From Breviolum minutum Mf 1.05b.01 (taxonomy: Eukaryota; Sar; Dinophyceae; Suessiales; Symbiodiniaceae), in assembly GCA_000507305.1 (NCBI GenBank), contig DF239042.1:289827-353826 (forward strand): a stretch of 64,000 bases of DNA, read 5' to 3'. Position numbers and translations under genes: made by a program. Below the pieces are notes generated by a model that was not told the DNA's origin, ran no database searches, and saw nothing but the letters and a program-made list of their open reading frames with translations. Every line of letters begins with the position of its first letter. The stretch's first letter is position 1. Of this stretch, positions 49,321 through 60,654 are shown in pieces.

Positions 49321-50050
49321 CTGTCAGCGTTGCTGAATCTAAGAACGAATAAGAATCAAAAAATATTCAATATTCAACCAAGTTTACATTACTTAGTAAT
49401 AGTAACAGTTACAGTGTTACAGTTAAAGTTTTATAGAACTAAATTACAGTAGTAGGTAGTGAGTAGTTAGTAGTCGTCATGGTCATAATCTAGGTCATGC
49501 ATTTATATAAGTCTAGAGTCTAGAGTCTAGAGTCTACAGTGTACAGTCAGTCACTCTTTTTTGGGTATGATAGCCAATCACCACTATCAGAATCAGAATC
49601 ACTATCACTATACTATCAGTATCAGTATCACTATCAGTCACTAGCTATCAGTCACTGTCACTGACAATATGATTCGTGCATCTGACAATTCTATAGAAAA
49701 AAAGTACGAAGACAAAGATTGGTGGTCATTGAAATTTAAACTTTAAACGTATGTTTCCACTCCGAACCATACTGAGCCATACATACTGTCATTCTCACTA
49801 GCTAGCTAGTCACTAGTCCCTTCACTAGTCACTAGTAAGTAACATATGGCCTATGTCCTAGTCACACCCAGGACCCAGACTTAGACTTAGAAGTCTTTTC
49901 TGCCAATTCAAAGTTCAAAAACCAGTTGATTGATACTGATACTGATACTGTTTTGATTTTTGATTTTGATGTTATTCACTGAAAGTGAAAGGAAGACGTG
50001 ACATGACTGTACTCAACTCTTATGATCTAATCCCCCGGGGACAGGCCGTC

Positions 50051-50269
50051 CTCGGAAGACTTTCCACAACGGGGACACTTGACAACTTTGGCTCGGCCAC
50101 GGGAAGATGTTGCAGTTGCAGATGATGTTGGAAGTTGGGAATCATCGTCGATCGCCACCAAGGCCCTTGACAACTTGGCCGCCTGCTCATCTTTAACTGC
50201 CTTCGCAGCCGCCTTCTTGGCAGCACTTTGAGCTTGGGTTTGTTCTTGTTTTGCTCTCTTGATCACTTC
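50051..50269 (-). CDS. Large right-hand gene: basic helical exon with one CxxC
   Basis: The acceptor is CCGTGCCAG. The frame starts EVIKRAKQEQTQAQSAAKKA and ends KVVKCPRCGKSSE at a GA donor GAG|GACGGC, giving 73 whole codons. The Lys/Ala/Gln-rich helix is followed by a single CPRC knuckle. If the donor is not used the frame stops after 7 more residues. Confidence 0.55.
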
Positions 50270-51919
50270 CTGGCACGGAAGCTACGGCTACGGTTCGCAG
50301 TCTTAAAATTTTAGACTTTGTCATTTGGGACTTTTTTGGAACTTTGAACATGTTCTAAGAGGGCCCAATCAGCTGAGTAACTACTGGTACTGCTACTGGC
50401 ACCGGTAACTGTATAAATGCAGGCAACCACTGGTACCTGGTACCTGGTACCTGGTAGATGATTTTGGTAAATAATTTAGAAACTGGTATCCCCGTATCAT
50501 CGTTTGCCATGTTTATTCATATTGATGGGACATGAAGGCCTTTTGAAAGACAAATGGACAAATAGAATAGAATGAATAGAATCACAATTCAAAACAATCA
50601 ATGATCAACTCAGATGAAATTTGAACCGCCTAATCATGTCACTAGTCGCTGGTTTTGTTGAGATCTATTTGAAAGAGATATGCTGCAAATCTACTCGATT
50701 CTGCCCCTGCCCTACCCATCCATTGGTCACATTTTTGCATTATGGCATTATGGCTCAGTAAGTAAATAAAACCTTGGTCATTTGCCGGATTGTACTACCC
50801 ACCCTTGGACCCTAAAACCATGAAAGATGAAGGTTTTAAACCCCCAATATGTGGGTGATAACCCCTAAAAAAATGAAGTTTTGGGTTCTCAGCAGTACTG
50901 AACAGAAGTAAGTAGCAACTAGTAACTAGATTGAAATAATGAATGCAGCAAATGAATTTGCATCCACTGTACTGAAGTGTACTTACAAACTGACAAAGTC
51001 AGATAAGTCGTCGTCGTAAATTGCATCTGGAAACCAGCCACGCTAAAAACACCACAAACAAAATCAGGTAGTCCTTTTGAGTTGGTGCCATGATCCGCTG
51101 GCTGCCAGCCACTGGCTGCCAACTTTCGCACAAAGTGTCACTGGGCCGAATTGAATGCTCGCCGGTTGACGGACTACTTACTGCCTTTTGTGCCAAAAAT
51201 CTGGTCAGAGGCTCTTAGTGGCTCAATGAGCTATGACGCTATGACATTATGACTGTCAGACATGTTTGAGTCAGTGATACTACACCGCACCACCACAACA
51301 ACAGTGATCAACAGTGTGTCAGTGTGTCACTGTGGCTTTATGTTCTGGGTTATGCCACGGTTATACCAGTACCACTTACTACCGAATGAAAGTCTCAGCA
51401 AGTAACAGCGACAGCTAGCAGCTACCATGTACCAGATTCAAATATGGAATCCGAAAATTGAATTGTTTTGTTTTTGTCATTGTTTGAATCTTGAATCTTG
51501 ATTTTGAATTCTGATGATTCTAATGAGTCGAGTCACGCCGTTTTCTATTCTGTTGCCACCGTTCTTTGAGTTGCAGGTTCGGATTTGCAGTCATTGCAGT
51601 CTTTTTTTCAGTGGCAGCTAAGGCTGCTACTGCTGTACTATACCACAATCTGCGGGTCGATTCAAAGCCAGTTACCTGCCTTGCAAACATCATAAGAATT
51701 AGAATCAGTGAAACCTTTTCATCGGAAAAAGACGCTGCATTTCATTTCCATTGGCTGCATTGGCTACGTCACGTCGCTGATTGCTTACTACTACAAAGTT
51801 AGTTAGAGTTAGAGGTCATAAGTAAAAGTAAAGTAAAGTAAAGATGACAGTGTACGGAAATGACATAGAATCTTGAACAGCAAAAATTTTGATACTGATA
51901 GTGAGAGTGGTAGGAAAAC
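50270..51919. other. Intron or spacer between exons of the large gene
   Basis: About 1.65 kb with short direct repeats (GGTACCTGGTACCTGG near 50440; CTAGTAACTAG-type). A frame near 51060-51190 (PSDTLCESWQPVAGSQRIMA) might be an exon but lacks convincing splice sites. Confidence 0.45.
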
Positions 51920-52435
51920 TCAAGGCAGTCCTTTCAGCAGGTAAATTGACCAGATGACTAGTGCTAGACAAGGGAGGCACATCCCCTCCCCGGCTAGCTC
52001 ACGGATTTGCGAGCTCCGCATGCTTTCCGGAATTTGAAATGAACGCCGATGACCCTGTAGCATCAGTTGTTCAAATGGAAGGAGCATTCGATCTCTACCA
52101 TAGGAGTACAATCTTGTTGATGTAGCCAAACAAGGAGTGATGCCCTTCTGTGAAGTCAAAGCCCTGTACTGGGGATTTTGTGAAATGTCCACGTAAACAT
52201 CTCCTAGGATGTCCTTCTTTGTGCTGAAAGCCAGATTGCTCAGACTAGAAGAATTGTATCCAAACTCTCGCAGTTTCAGGAGTGCAAAAGTGTCCAGGAT
52301 TGAATCTACCCGGTCAGTCCGGGATACCCCAGTGCCCACCATTTCATTGGTCCACACTTCTATGTCTGGCAATCGTTCTGCTGCACGCAAATTTGCAAGG
52401 TGGAGTTTCCATTTGCCTGCTGCTGGCTCTTGGTC
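51920..52435 (-). CDS. Large right-hand gene: exon resembling the C-terminal end of a C5-cytosine methyltransferase
   Basis: The acceptor AACCAACCAAG is followed by DQEPAAGKWKLHLANLRAAE. The C-terminal part reads PESMRSSQIRELAGEGMCLP, which resembles motif X region sequences of C5-cytosine methyltransferases (xSxxRxLAGNAMxxPV type), followed by a hydrophobic tail ending in TGA at 51920. Together with the motif VIII-like exon at 55911-56137, this gives the expected order VIII, target-recognition region, X. The assignment rests on short motifs and must be tested by profile search. A donor before the TGA may exist. Confidence 0.5.
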   Translation of the reverse strand, partial: DQEPAAGKWKLHLANLRAAERLPDIEVWTNEMVGTGVSRTDRVDSILDTFALLKLREFGYNSSSLSNLAFSTKKDILGDVYVDISQNPQYRALTSQKGITPCLATSTRLYSYGRDRMLLPFEQLMLQGHRRSFQIPESMRSSQIRELAGEGMCLPCLALVIWSIYLLKGLP

Positions 52436-52458
52436 CTTGGTTGGTTGGTGAGGTGTGA

Positions 52459-52584
52459 GACGATGATGATGATGATGACGATGATGATGATGACCATGAT
52501 GATGATGACGATGATGATGATGATGATGAGGATGATGATGATGGAAGATGAAGATGAAGATGATGATGATGATGATGGTGATGG

Positions 52585-52626
<42 letters not shown>
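52459..52626. repeat. (GAT)n compound microsatellite
   Basis: A long run of GAT/ATG units broken by GGTGATGGTGAT and GGAAGATGAAGATGAAGAT. It lies directly before the acceptor of the 52435 exon. Poly-His, poly-Ser and poly-Asp frames through it are ignored. Confidence 0.9.
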
Positions 52627-52627
<1 letters not shown>

Positions 52628-53124
52628 TTGGATCTGGTGGGGAATCAAGCAATCAGTCAGTTTCAATAAATCAATCAATCAATCAACCCTTCATTACATC
52701 AGACATAAAGTCCATGAAAACTGCATTTTTTTGGTTCGGTTGTTGGTTGGTGCCCATTACTCATTACTCAGTACCCGTACCCTCAATCTCCGCAACATCC
52801 AATAACATCCAATATCAGTGAGATGAGATGAGAACAACATAAAACAAAGGTTGTCACCTCCGGGTGAAATAAAATTGCAATTATTCTAGATTCTAGACAA
52901 ACCTAGTGGACCAAGCAGGTCTATAGCCACTACGTCCTAGGTAGTTCACTGTTGTGGTCCATTCTAAGTTGAATTTTCCGAAGCAAGTTTCATGACGGAA
53001 AACATGTCTGAATCTCAAAACGATTACATTTCTGGGTTCACTGTGATTCAGTCAGTAACAGTAACAGTCACACATTATACTAATAACAGTATATCGGTCT
53101 GTACATATCTATCGTGTGATAGAT

Positions 53125-53150
53125 ATAAATATATATATATATATATATAT
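53125..53150. repeat. (AT)n microsatellite
   Basis: An uninterrupted TA/AT run in an intron of the large gene. Confidence 0.85.
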
Positions 53151-53613
53151 TCATAGAGAAAAGATTCCAATGTCCAATGGCGTACGAAACGAGCTAGGCA
53201 GCTAGGTATCCTTTTGAACAGCTTGTGGGCAGGGCTGCTACACTGCCCCGGTCAAATTATGTTTGCAGTTTGCAAAAGTGCACCTGCTTCCTGAAATGAC
53301 GACAAACGAATCAAACATGGGATGGGAAGGTTTGAATTTCTCCATTGTTTTGACTGATGATTGAATTGAATGAAACGAACAAAAGGTCAAAAGGGGAAGA
53401 GGCCACACTCCGACATACATTGCAGGTCCTACACTCCTAAACTTAAAAGCAGCTAAGAGGATTTCACGTTTGTGAAATCATGCCACAATTCAATCACCGA
53501 TATGGTGAGTAACTCGATATGGTTGGTTGTAGAGTCATGGCATAGTGGCATGGATAGTCAAAGACTGACCATCTTCCAAATTCTGACTCTAAATTTCTCT
53601 AAATTCAATCTAC

Positions 53614-54220
53614 AAGGTCCATGCTGTCCACCTCCATGCTGTCCACACCATTCAACTCATCCTCATTGTCAATGAGATGTCGATAGGCCCGGTAGACACT
53701 GCCCCTCCTCAATGCATCCCAGTGGTAGGTTTCCACCAATACAGAAAGATGTTGATTGAAAGGGGTACATTCGTAGCGGTAGTTGATATTGAACCGGTCA
53801 CCCGCTTCCAAATGATAGGCCTTTGGCCTTGTCTCGACATGTAGGCTCAGCTTTCTTTTACATTCCTGAAGATAGTTGAGTAGACCATAAGTGACTGGAG
53901 GAGTATGACCATGTTTCTTCAACCATCTCAAAGTGCACGAGCGGATGTAGTCAGAATCATGCTTTCTGGACACACTCATGCTAAAGATGCTTTGAACCTC
54001 GGCACTTGCTCCATCCCACTTCAGGTTCTGGAAGTACTCATTACTTTCCTCAATTGTAAATGTTGTCACCACATTTGAGAATGACACTGAGAAAGCCCCA
54101 CGAGGAGTTGCAGGTGTGACTGTAGTAGGCACCACTTCTAAGGTGTTCCGGGCCTTCTTCAACGCTGGCTTATGTTGAGTTGCTCCCATTGCTGCCATCG
54201 CCATTGCTTTGACAGCAGTC
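53614..54220 (-). CDS. Large right-hand gene: exon in the predicted target-recognition region of the methyltransferase-like part
   Basis: The frame is open from about 54234 to 53605 and includes TQHKPALKKARNTLEVVPTT, FTIEESNEYFQNLKWDGASA and HTPPVTYGLLNYLQECKRKL. It ends near DSMDL at a possible donor GTAGAT. It sits between the motif VIII-like and motif X-like exons. The start is uncertain: either an acceptor near 54224-54234 or an ATG at about 54210. It could therefore also be the first exon of a separate gene. Confidence 0.55.
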
Positions 54221-54759
54221 ACTGAGTCAGTCACTCGTGAATGCCTTTTACACCTTTGGGCCCAAAAACTGTTGACCAGTTAACAGTAACAGTTAACTCT
54301 CGACTCCCGACCATTAAGTCACTGTACTGTACTATCTGTCTAAAAACTATTTATAATCTATAAAAGGTATATTACCAGGTATATGTATATACTGTACTAT
54401 GAGATCGAATCTAATCATTAGTCATTAGTCCTACCCACTTATTATATACTATTGATTAATTATTGACTCTATTGACAATCACGTCTCACAAAAGCACCAT
54501 TGCAAGTTTGTCAGTTGCAATCTGTGTCGGACGATAGTAACGTGTCGAATGGCAAAGGTGATAGTCTGATAGATAGATTGATTGATGAGCCGATGAGCCT
54601 TGATGAATGATGATTATGATTATATATTCTAGGGTGTGGCGGTTGGGTAGTCCCGGTTGTATTGTCGCCACTGTTTGGAGAGCACCAGTCACCAGCCCAA
54701 AGAAATCCCAAAAATCCTACCCACCAGGAGTGACACAGCTAGTGACACAACCCCCCCTT

Positions 54760-55140
54760 GGGGACCAGAAATGACATGCCAAATGACACACATTTTGTGA
54801 CATGCATTTTTCCACGACCTGCTCCAAACAGAAAACATGCATTTCATGAGGTAAAATGCATGTTTTTGGCCTGGCAGGGGGTCCCAGACAAATGCATGTC
54901 ACAAACCTGGGTTCAGCCCGTTTTGGCCAAAATATGCATTTTTCCTAGGAAAAATGCATGTTTTCTGCAATTTGTATATTTTGGGTCTTGTTGAAAGGGT
55001 CAAATCTCAAAAAACATGCATTTTACCTGGTAAAATGCATGTTTTTGGTTTGGAGCAGGGTCCCGGAAAAATGCATGTCAAAATGCGTGTCCAAAAGGGT
55101 CCCGGAAAAATGCATGTCACAAATGCGTGTCCAAAAAGGG
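54760..55140. repeat. Cluster of ATGCAT-centred palindromes and direct repeats
   Basis: Three hairpin-forming inverted repeats are built on AAATGCATGTTTT: 54831-54869, 54931-54968 and 55010-55046. The last has perfect 18-base arms and a 1-base loop. Direct repeats of GGGTCCCGGAAAAATGCATG and TGCGTGTCCAAAA follow. It is intronic relative to the exon chain. Confidence 0.8.
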
Positions 55141-55246
55141 TCCCCAAAATTTGTACGTCACATCACCTGGGGCCGGCCCCATTCAGCCCACCATTCAGTC
55201 ACCACCAAAACTGCCAGGAAACAATGTTTCTAGCGTGATTTTTCTC

Positions 55247-55351
55247 CTTGAGAAGTTTGTCCATCCAGAAAGCGTAGTCGGCACCATGCTCTCCAAGCAA
55301 GAAGTCGCTGAGGTTGCGTGGCATCTTCATTTGCTGTTTGCCAACAATGTC
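55247..55351 (-). CDS. Large right-hand gene: 35-codon exon of the methyltransferase-like part
   Basis: The acceptor CTTTCAG is followed by DIVGKQQMKMPRNLSDFLLG, ending DKLLK at a GA donor AAG|GAGAAA; 35 whole codons, phase 0. The LSDFLL segment resembles a stretch that follows motif VIII in dinoflagellate C5-methyltransferases (recalled, not checked). Confidence 0.6.
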
Positions 55352-55384
55352 CTGAAAGAGTCAAAGAGCATCTTGCCAGCAATG

Positions 55385-55399
55385 GGTGATGATGTTGAT

Positions 55400-55430
<31 letters not shown>

Positions 55431-55475
55431 ATGATGATGAGGATGATGATGATGGAAGATGAAGATGAAGATGAA

Positions 55476-55506
<31 letters not shown>

Positions 55507-55555
55507 GTGATGGTGATGATGATGATGATGATGATGATGATGGTGATGGTGATGG

Positions 55556-55587
<32 letters not shown>

Positions 55588-55590
55588 GTC
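55385..55590. repeat. (GAT)n compound microsatellite
   Basis: A long GAT run with the same interruptions as the one at 52459-52626 (GGAAGATGAAGATGAAGAT and GGTGATGGTGAT). Again it lies immediately upstream of an acceptor. Confidence 0.9.
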
Positions 55591-55910
55591 ATTGTCGCAG
55601 CGGTGATGGACCTTAAGTAGAAAGTTAAGTCAGCAACACTGACTGATTGTCTTACCTGCACCTATGGGCCACTGACTAGGATAGCTTCTTTGAAGCACCA
55701 TTTGATATGATATGGCAATATGGTAGAACCGTAAAAGGTAAACCGCAAAACTACCATGTTGAGATCAGGAGTCCATGTATCTGATTCCTAATACTTAGTA
55801 CTGATTTTCAATTACTTCCTTACTGATACTGCCTTACTGTACTACCAGTTACTACCACCAAAAGGCAGGATTGAATTCGATGAAATTCTTTGCTTCCTAG
55901 TAAATATTAC

Positions 55911-56137
55911 TTTACCAGAACCATCCGAAATTGAAATAAAACAAGAAAGTGTGAATGTGATACACCCAGCCCTTTCAAAGTCCTCAACCATAGCCTTGAA
56001 TTTTTTCACATCGTGTTTCGAGTAGATGTCTTTTCTGAAGAACACCAAGTAGATCCTGGTCAAGTGGCCAGAGGCCCGTGTTGATGCTGATGTACAATGT
56101 ACCGATGAATGGGGCATTGCTGCGTTGACACTGATAC
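55911..56137 (-). CDS. Large right-hand gene: exon with methyltransferase motif VIII-like sequence
   Basis: The frame reads RASGHLTRIYLVFFRKDIYS then KHDVKKFKAMVEDFERAGC. HLTRIYLVFFRKD resembles motif VIII of C5-cytosine methyltransferases (QxRxRxYLV), but the Gln and first Arg are not conserved. The proposed donor is AAA|GTAATA in phase 0. The 5' boundary is uncertain (acceptors at about 56117-56138). Catalytic motif IV (Pro-Cys-Gln) and motif I were not found in neighbouring exons. Confidence 0.45.
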
Positions 56138-56923
56138 CTTTGAGTTTGATGATTTTTGAGTAGTAGTGAAGTGATGGACGACCGTGAAAGAGTAATTAAA
56201 TCAGTAGTAACAGTATCAGTATCAGTAACAGTATATATATAGTAAGTAAGTAATGAAATGATTGATGGATGGTGATGATGATGGTGATGACGATGGAACG
56301 GTCCATGGTGATGATAATCATGAGGCTAAACAAAGAAGGTCTGGCACTGTACAGGCTCATTTCATCTTAACTGTCTAAACCTTAACCAGTCAGTAGTAGT
56401 AGTGGCAGCAAACATCAAAAAACAACAAGCTTTAAAAAGCACAGGTCACATGCATAGTTTGATACAAACATCCTACATTCATCATGTTGTAAAGAAAAAA
56501 CCTGGTGATGATCAAATCAAAAGTATATTTTTTCAAAATAATATATAGATAGATATGTCAGATATGTTTAATGTACAAATGTAAATGAAATTTAATATAT
56601 ACATACATCATACTACTATATATATATATGTCACTATATTCAATATTCAATATTCCTATTAACAGCAACGAACTACAACCGTTGAACAAATAAATGAAAC
56701 GCGCGTGATTTGCTTTGCATTGGATTATGATTTGCTCATGAGCTGCTCATGGACATTCACATTCTGAAACATAAGTGACAAGTGCCCATGGCAAACAGTC
56801 AACCAACCCCCCAACTGTTCCAGTTGTTTCTTTTTCGTAACTGTCCCGACGTCCCAAAGGAGCAATCGAGCAATCCATGCTACCGTAGCGACTTATTGGC
56901 TACGGCTACGGCTGTGGCTATGG
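56138..56923. other. Intron of the large gene, no coding signal
   Basis: Contains TATATA and CAATATT tandem stretches (about 56540-56660) and short ATC repeats. I searched it for a Pro-Cys-Gln methyltransferase motif on the minus strand and saw none. Confidence 0.5.
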
Positions 56924-57346
56924 CTATGGAACATAAGCTGGTTCATCTCCCTCTCCTCCTTGTTTTGGTCTTTCAAGATCCAAGAACTCCTGCGAACCTG
57001 CTAAGCTGGCAAACCAAGTGCGTGCCGACATCCTCTCTTCTTTGGAAGGTGCATACGCAGCTACATGATCTGATTGATCTCTATGTTCCCTGGCTTGTCT
57101 TAACCAGGCTACGAGGTGGCCTATAGGTCTTCCTGCTCCATGCCGTCCTGATGTTGCTTGTCTTTGCCGACGACAAGCTGTTCCATGGTCAAAGCAGTGA
57201 CACCTGAAAAACCCCTTCTCGTTGAAACGAATATCTCCGTTCAGCCCTGGCAGATGAATGATTCTTTCCTTTACCTTCAAGGCCCGTGGCCCCAATTCTC
57301 TCGCTCTTTCTGCTCTGTCTCCACCTGATGCGACCAACGTCAAAGG
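56924..57346 (-). CDS. Large right-hand gene: Cys/His-rich exon
   Basis: The acceptor CAGCCCCAG is followed by PLTLVASGGDRAERARELGP. The core FFRCHCFDHGTACRRQRQAT then GRPIGHLVAWLRQA has a CxCxxxHxxxC arrangement that could bind zinc. I recall similar Cys/His segments in uncharacterised Symbiodiniaceae proteins but cannot verify this here. The frame stops at TAG (56924); the true donor is not determined. Confidence 0.5.
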   Translation of the reverse strand, partial: PLTLVASGGDRAERARELGPRALKVKERIIHLPGLNGDIRFNEKGFFRCHCFDHGTACRRQRQATSGRHGAGRPIGHLVAWLRQAREHRDQSDHVAAYAPSKEERMSARTWFASLAGSQEFLDLERPKQGGEGDEPAYVP

Positions 57347-57689
57347 CTGGGGCTGGGGTGGTTGCAATATAACATAAAAAATAGCTGCATACAGCTGCAT
57401 ACATATCATTTCTATGGCATAGTAAGTTTAAGTGTGCATCTTGAAATTGGGACCAAACGACAACTGAACATTGACATAGTCATAGTCATAGTCATGCAAT
57501 TTGATTTCCTGATTGATATTGCTGATTGCTATGCCACTCTGCCACTACAGTCACAAAATTTATCACTATATATTACCTTCCTACCTTGTACTACCTCTCC
57601 ATCAATGTTTCTCATGGAATCGAATCTAGTCTATCCATCTATCAAATCTACCAATATCATCATCAGTAAGTAAGTCTATGTCTCTATCT

Positions 57690-57850
57690 GACTCTATCTA
57701 TTCATCTATCTGTCTATGACTGTCTATCTATCAATCTATCCATCCATCCATCCGTCCACCGATCCATCTATTTATCCATCATTATCATTATCCATATATC
57801 CATCTATCCATCTATCCATCTATCTGTCTATCCAATCCCCCCATCCATCT
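57690..57850. repeat. CTAT/CATC tandem repeat
   Basis: Mixed CTATCTAT, CATCCATC and TCTGTCTA units in an intron of the large gene. Confidence 0.85.
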
Positions 57851-58047
57851 GAGTAGAGCAGAGGATTTGGAAATGTACTATACACTGTAGTCAAACAACC
57901 AGAACTAGTTAACTAGTTAAACTACCAACTACCTACCACACCATCCACACCAAAATCAACGCAAAACCGTGATAGTTAAAGCAATGTTCTTTCAGCTTGA
58001 GCTCCAGCGCCTGTGTTTGGGCCATGGTGAATGGGTTCAGGCTCCTC

Positions 58048-59275
58048 CTGAACTTCTGGAAATAAGGCATCCAAATCAATGTCATCATCATCATTGTCTC
58101 CTCCCTTTTTCTCTTCATCTTCATCATGTCCAGCATGTTCTTTTGGTCCTTGTTGCTGTCTCTCGCTGTCTTCCAAATCCTGGTCTAAGTCAAAGTTTTT
58201 CATTTCTTTGAAAGCATCTTCAAACTCCAAATTGTCTTCTTCATTATCATTGTCATTGTCAGAGTCATAGTCTGAATCATCTTCATCAGCATCAGCTGAC
58301 ATAAGCTCTTGCAAAATTCGATCCGCTAATTCCATGTCATCCATGTCATCTTCGATCTCCTCTGGTGGCTCGGAAATCAAGTTGTGATTGCCCTGGTCCT
58401 GGTTGTCCTGGACTTCAGGGTGAATCTGTCGACTACCCTCCAGACTTGCTCGGGGCTTTGGCTGCTTTGGTCTGGGCCCAGGCGCAGCGTCAGCGTCAGG
58501 CATCTTCCTCTTCCTGTATGTTCTGGGCTGCCGCTTCATCTCAATTTCTGATCCCTGCCAAAACTTGTGACAACCAAATGTTGAATCCACCCTCACATCA
58601 ACAAATTTTGGGTACATCATGTCTTCGCTGACTTCACTTGTTGTATTACCGATATTCCAAATAGTGACAAAGCTCTGCACTGTAGGATCCAAACAATCCT
58701 TGATAAACTGCATAATGGATAGAGTCTCCAGCTTGTTCTCATCACATTGTAACAATGTCCAGCCAGTGAAAGGGTTGGCGTGAACCCACGAGAGTTTCAA
58801 TGCTACCATCTTGGACCACATTTTGAAATTGACATACCCCAAATGCAGAAAGAAAGAATCATCCTCAAAGTATTCAAGTGACCCTCTTTCAAATTCAGAT
58901 ATCTCGATTACAATGAGACCGTTGAGAAGTTTTGTTCGTTCCGATGAAGGTGCCTTGTGTGTGCCTGGGTGCACCTGTTTGAGATAATTTGTCAGTTTCT
59001 GCAACATCATCATCCGAGCAGGCCCCTGGCTATCGCAAACACAAGATCCCAACTTCATGCACTTGGACTCCTGCTGAGGCCGAGATTGCTTCCCAAATTC
59101 AATCGTTTCCTGCTGTGAGTGCTGAATGAGCTGGTGTTCATTTTCCCAATGTTGCTCCAACATCTGCTGGGAGAAGTGGAGAGCTCTGGCTTGTCCAGGG
59201 GTTGGTTGAGAACAACTGCTCAAGCATGCCTGATGAGGAGGGTTCAAATGAAGCATTTTCTTCAAAGTCCGAGTC
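58048..59275 (-). CDS. Large right-hand gene: long exon with acidic C-terminal tract and a frame conflict
   Basis: The acceptor TACATAG begins the exon. In phase 0 the first codons read DSDFEENASFEPSSSGMLEQ, but this frame stops after about 45 codons. The neighbouring frame (MLEQHWENEHQLIQHSQQET onward) stays open for about 400 codons. The main part includes a globular-looking region (SLEYFEDDSFFLHLGYVNFK; LDPTVQSFVTIWNIGNTT) and then a very acidic stretch rich in Asp/Glu (about 58060-58340). A plausible end is CAG|GAGGAG at 58048. Either a one-base indel lies near 59200 or the true start differs. Confidence 0.6.
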
Positions 59276-59278
59276 CTA

Positions 59279-59520
59279 TGTATGTAAGTATGTAATGTAT
59301 GTAATGTATGTAAGTATGTATGTATGTATGTAAGTATGTAAGTATGTAAGTATGTAAGTATGTAAGTATGTAAGTATGTCAGTATGTCAGTATGTCAGTA
59401 TGTAAGTATGTAAGTATGTAAGTATGTAAGTATGTAAGTAAGTAAGTATGTATGTATGTATGTATGTATGTATGTACGTAGACGTAGGTAGGTACGTAGG
59501 TAGGTAGGTAGGTAGGTAGT
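59279..59520. repeat. GTAT/GTAA/GTAG tandem repeat
   Basis: A 240-base tract of ATGTAAGT, ATGTATGT, ATGTCAGT and TAGGTAGG units lies directly upstream of the acceptor of the 59275 exon. Confidence 0.95.
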
Positions 59521-59774
59521 AAAGTAGGCTGCGTGATAAAGAATTTGATTTTGTCAAAAACTTGTTTTTTGTTTTCAAAATGTCCAAACACATTACATCC
59601 GTACTCACAGTCCCCATCAATGATCTACAATCTGCAAACTGTAAACTGTAAGTCGGTGGGTTCATTGCCCCTATGGGCCCATACGACTCAAAATGTTTAA
59701 ACTGTAAACAGTGTAAACTAGCTAGTTAAACTTCAGGTCTTCAGGTTTTTTAGTTTTGTCCCAACTGTCCCAAC

Positions 59775-60248
59775 CTTGACAAAAGGCACGATTGGAATTC
59801 GCCATTGAAAATGATCAATAACTGAAGAAGCAGAAACTGGGTTCTTCCGAAGTCCTTGCAAATGAGAGCTACCACCAAATTTGGATAACAGTCTTTCAAG
59901 GCCAGAATCTTCAGCGGATGCGTCCTGTGATGGATCTGCAGGTTCGGACAAAGCACGCCTTGTCTCACGAGCTTCTTCTTGTTCATTTTTGATGATATCA
60001 AGAAATGCACCAAACCGTTGTTCCAATGTCTCACCTGGAAGTGCGATTGCAAAGCTACTGTTGCTCTCACTGTCACTGATCAACAGTTGTTGAGTTGTCA
60101 TTGCTGCTGGCTCCATGGTCTGCTGCACTGTTGCAACATTATCATTTGCACTTGGTGGCAGATGGCCAACGACCCTTTGGTAGCGGCTTTGTAATGTCAT
60201 TCGATACCCCATCTCTTTGTAGTACTCAAATTCATCATGCGTCAAAGC
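59775..60248 (-). CDS. Large right-hand gene: exon of 158 codons
   Basis: The acceptor TTTGCGAG is followed by ALTHDEFEYYKEMGYRMTLQ. It ends QWRIPIVPFVK at donor AAG|GTTGGG; 158 whole codons, phase 0. The middle is Ser/Gln/Glu-rich and probably disordered. No domain was recognised. Confidence 0.6.
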
Positions 60249-60529
60249 CTCGCAAAGTTAGCAGCAGAAAAAAAAGTTGGAATTTGGAAGATGTCAGAGT
60301 CAACGTCTCTTTTGAACAAATGATCACTACGATCACTAGTTACTACTACGATCACTACGACACTACGAAGAACACTACTAGACTTCTTCACTATCACTAT
60401 AGCATATATCGTCATACCCACTTGTCAAAATATGTATGATACTGACACTGATATGATAAAAAAAGTATATATACAACATACATTTCAAAACTTTAATGAT
60501 CAAACATGATAATAATGCAGAATTTGTTT

Positions 60530-60645
60530 GTTTCGTTGTCTGTCTGTCTGTCTGTTTGTCTGTTTGTTTGTTTGTTTGTTTGTCAGTCAGTTTGTTTGTC
60601 AGTCTGTCTCGCTGTTTTGTTTTGTTTTGTTAGTTAGTTTGTTTG
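60530..60645. repeat. TGTT/TGTC tandem repeat
   Basis: TGTCTGTCTG, TGTTTGTTTG and TTTTGTTTTG units in an intron of the large gene, close to the donor at 60655. Confidence 0.9.
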
Positions 60646-60654
60646 CCAAGAAAC

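Noticed and set aside
52344..52678. Poly-His, poly-Ser and poly-Asp reading frames
   Set aside because: These are translations of the (GAT)n microsatellite.
55230..55661. Poly-Ile/His and Asp/Met reading frames
   Set aside because: These are translations of the second (GAT)n tract; only the 55247-55351 exon is kept.
59279..59520. Possible CRISPR-like array
   Set aside because: The units are 4-base tandem repeats without spacers, in a eukaryotic intron.
59279..59591. Tyr/Thr-rich frames (YLPTYLPTY type)
   Set aside because: These are translations of the GTAT/GTAG tandem repeat.
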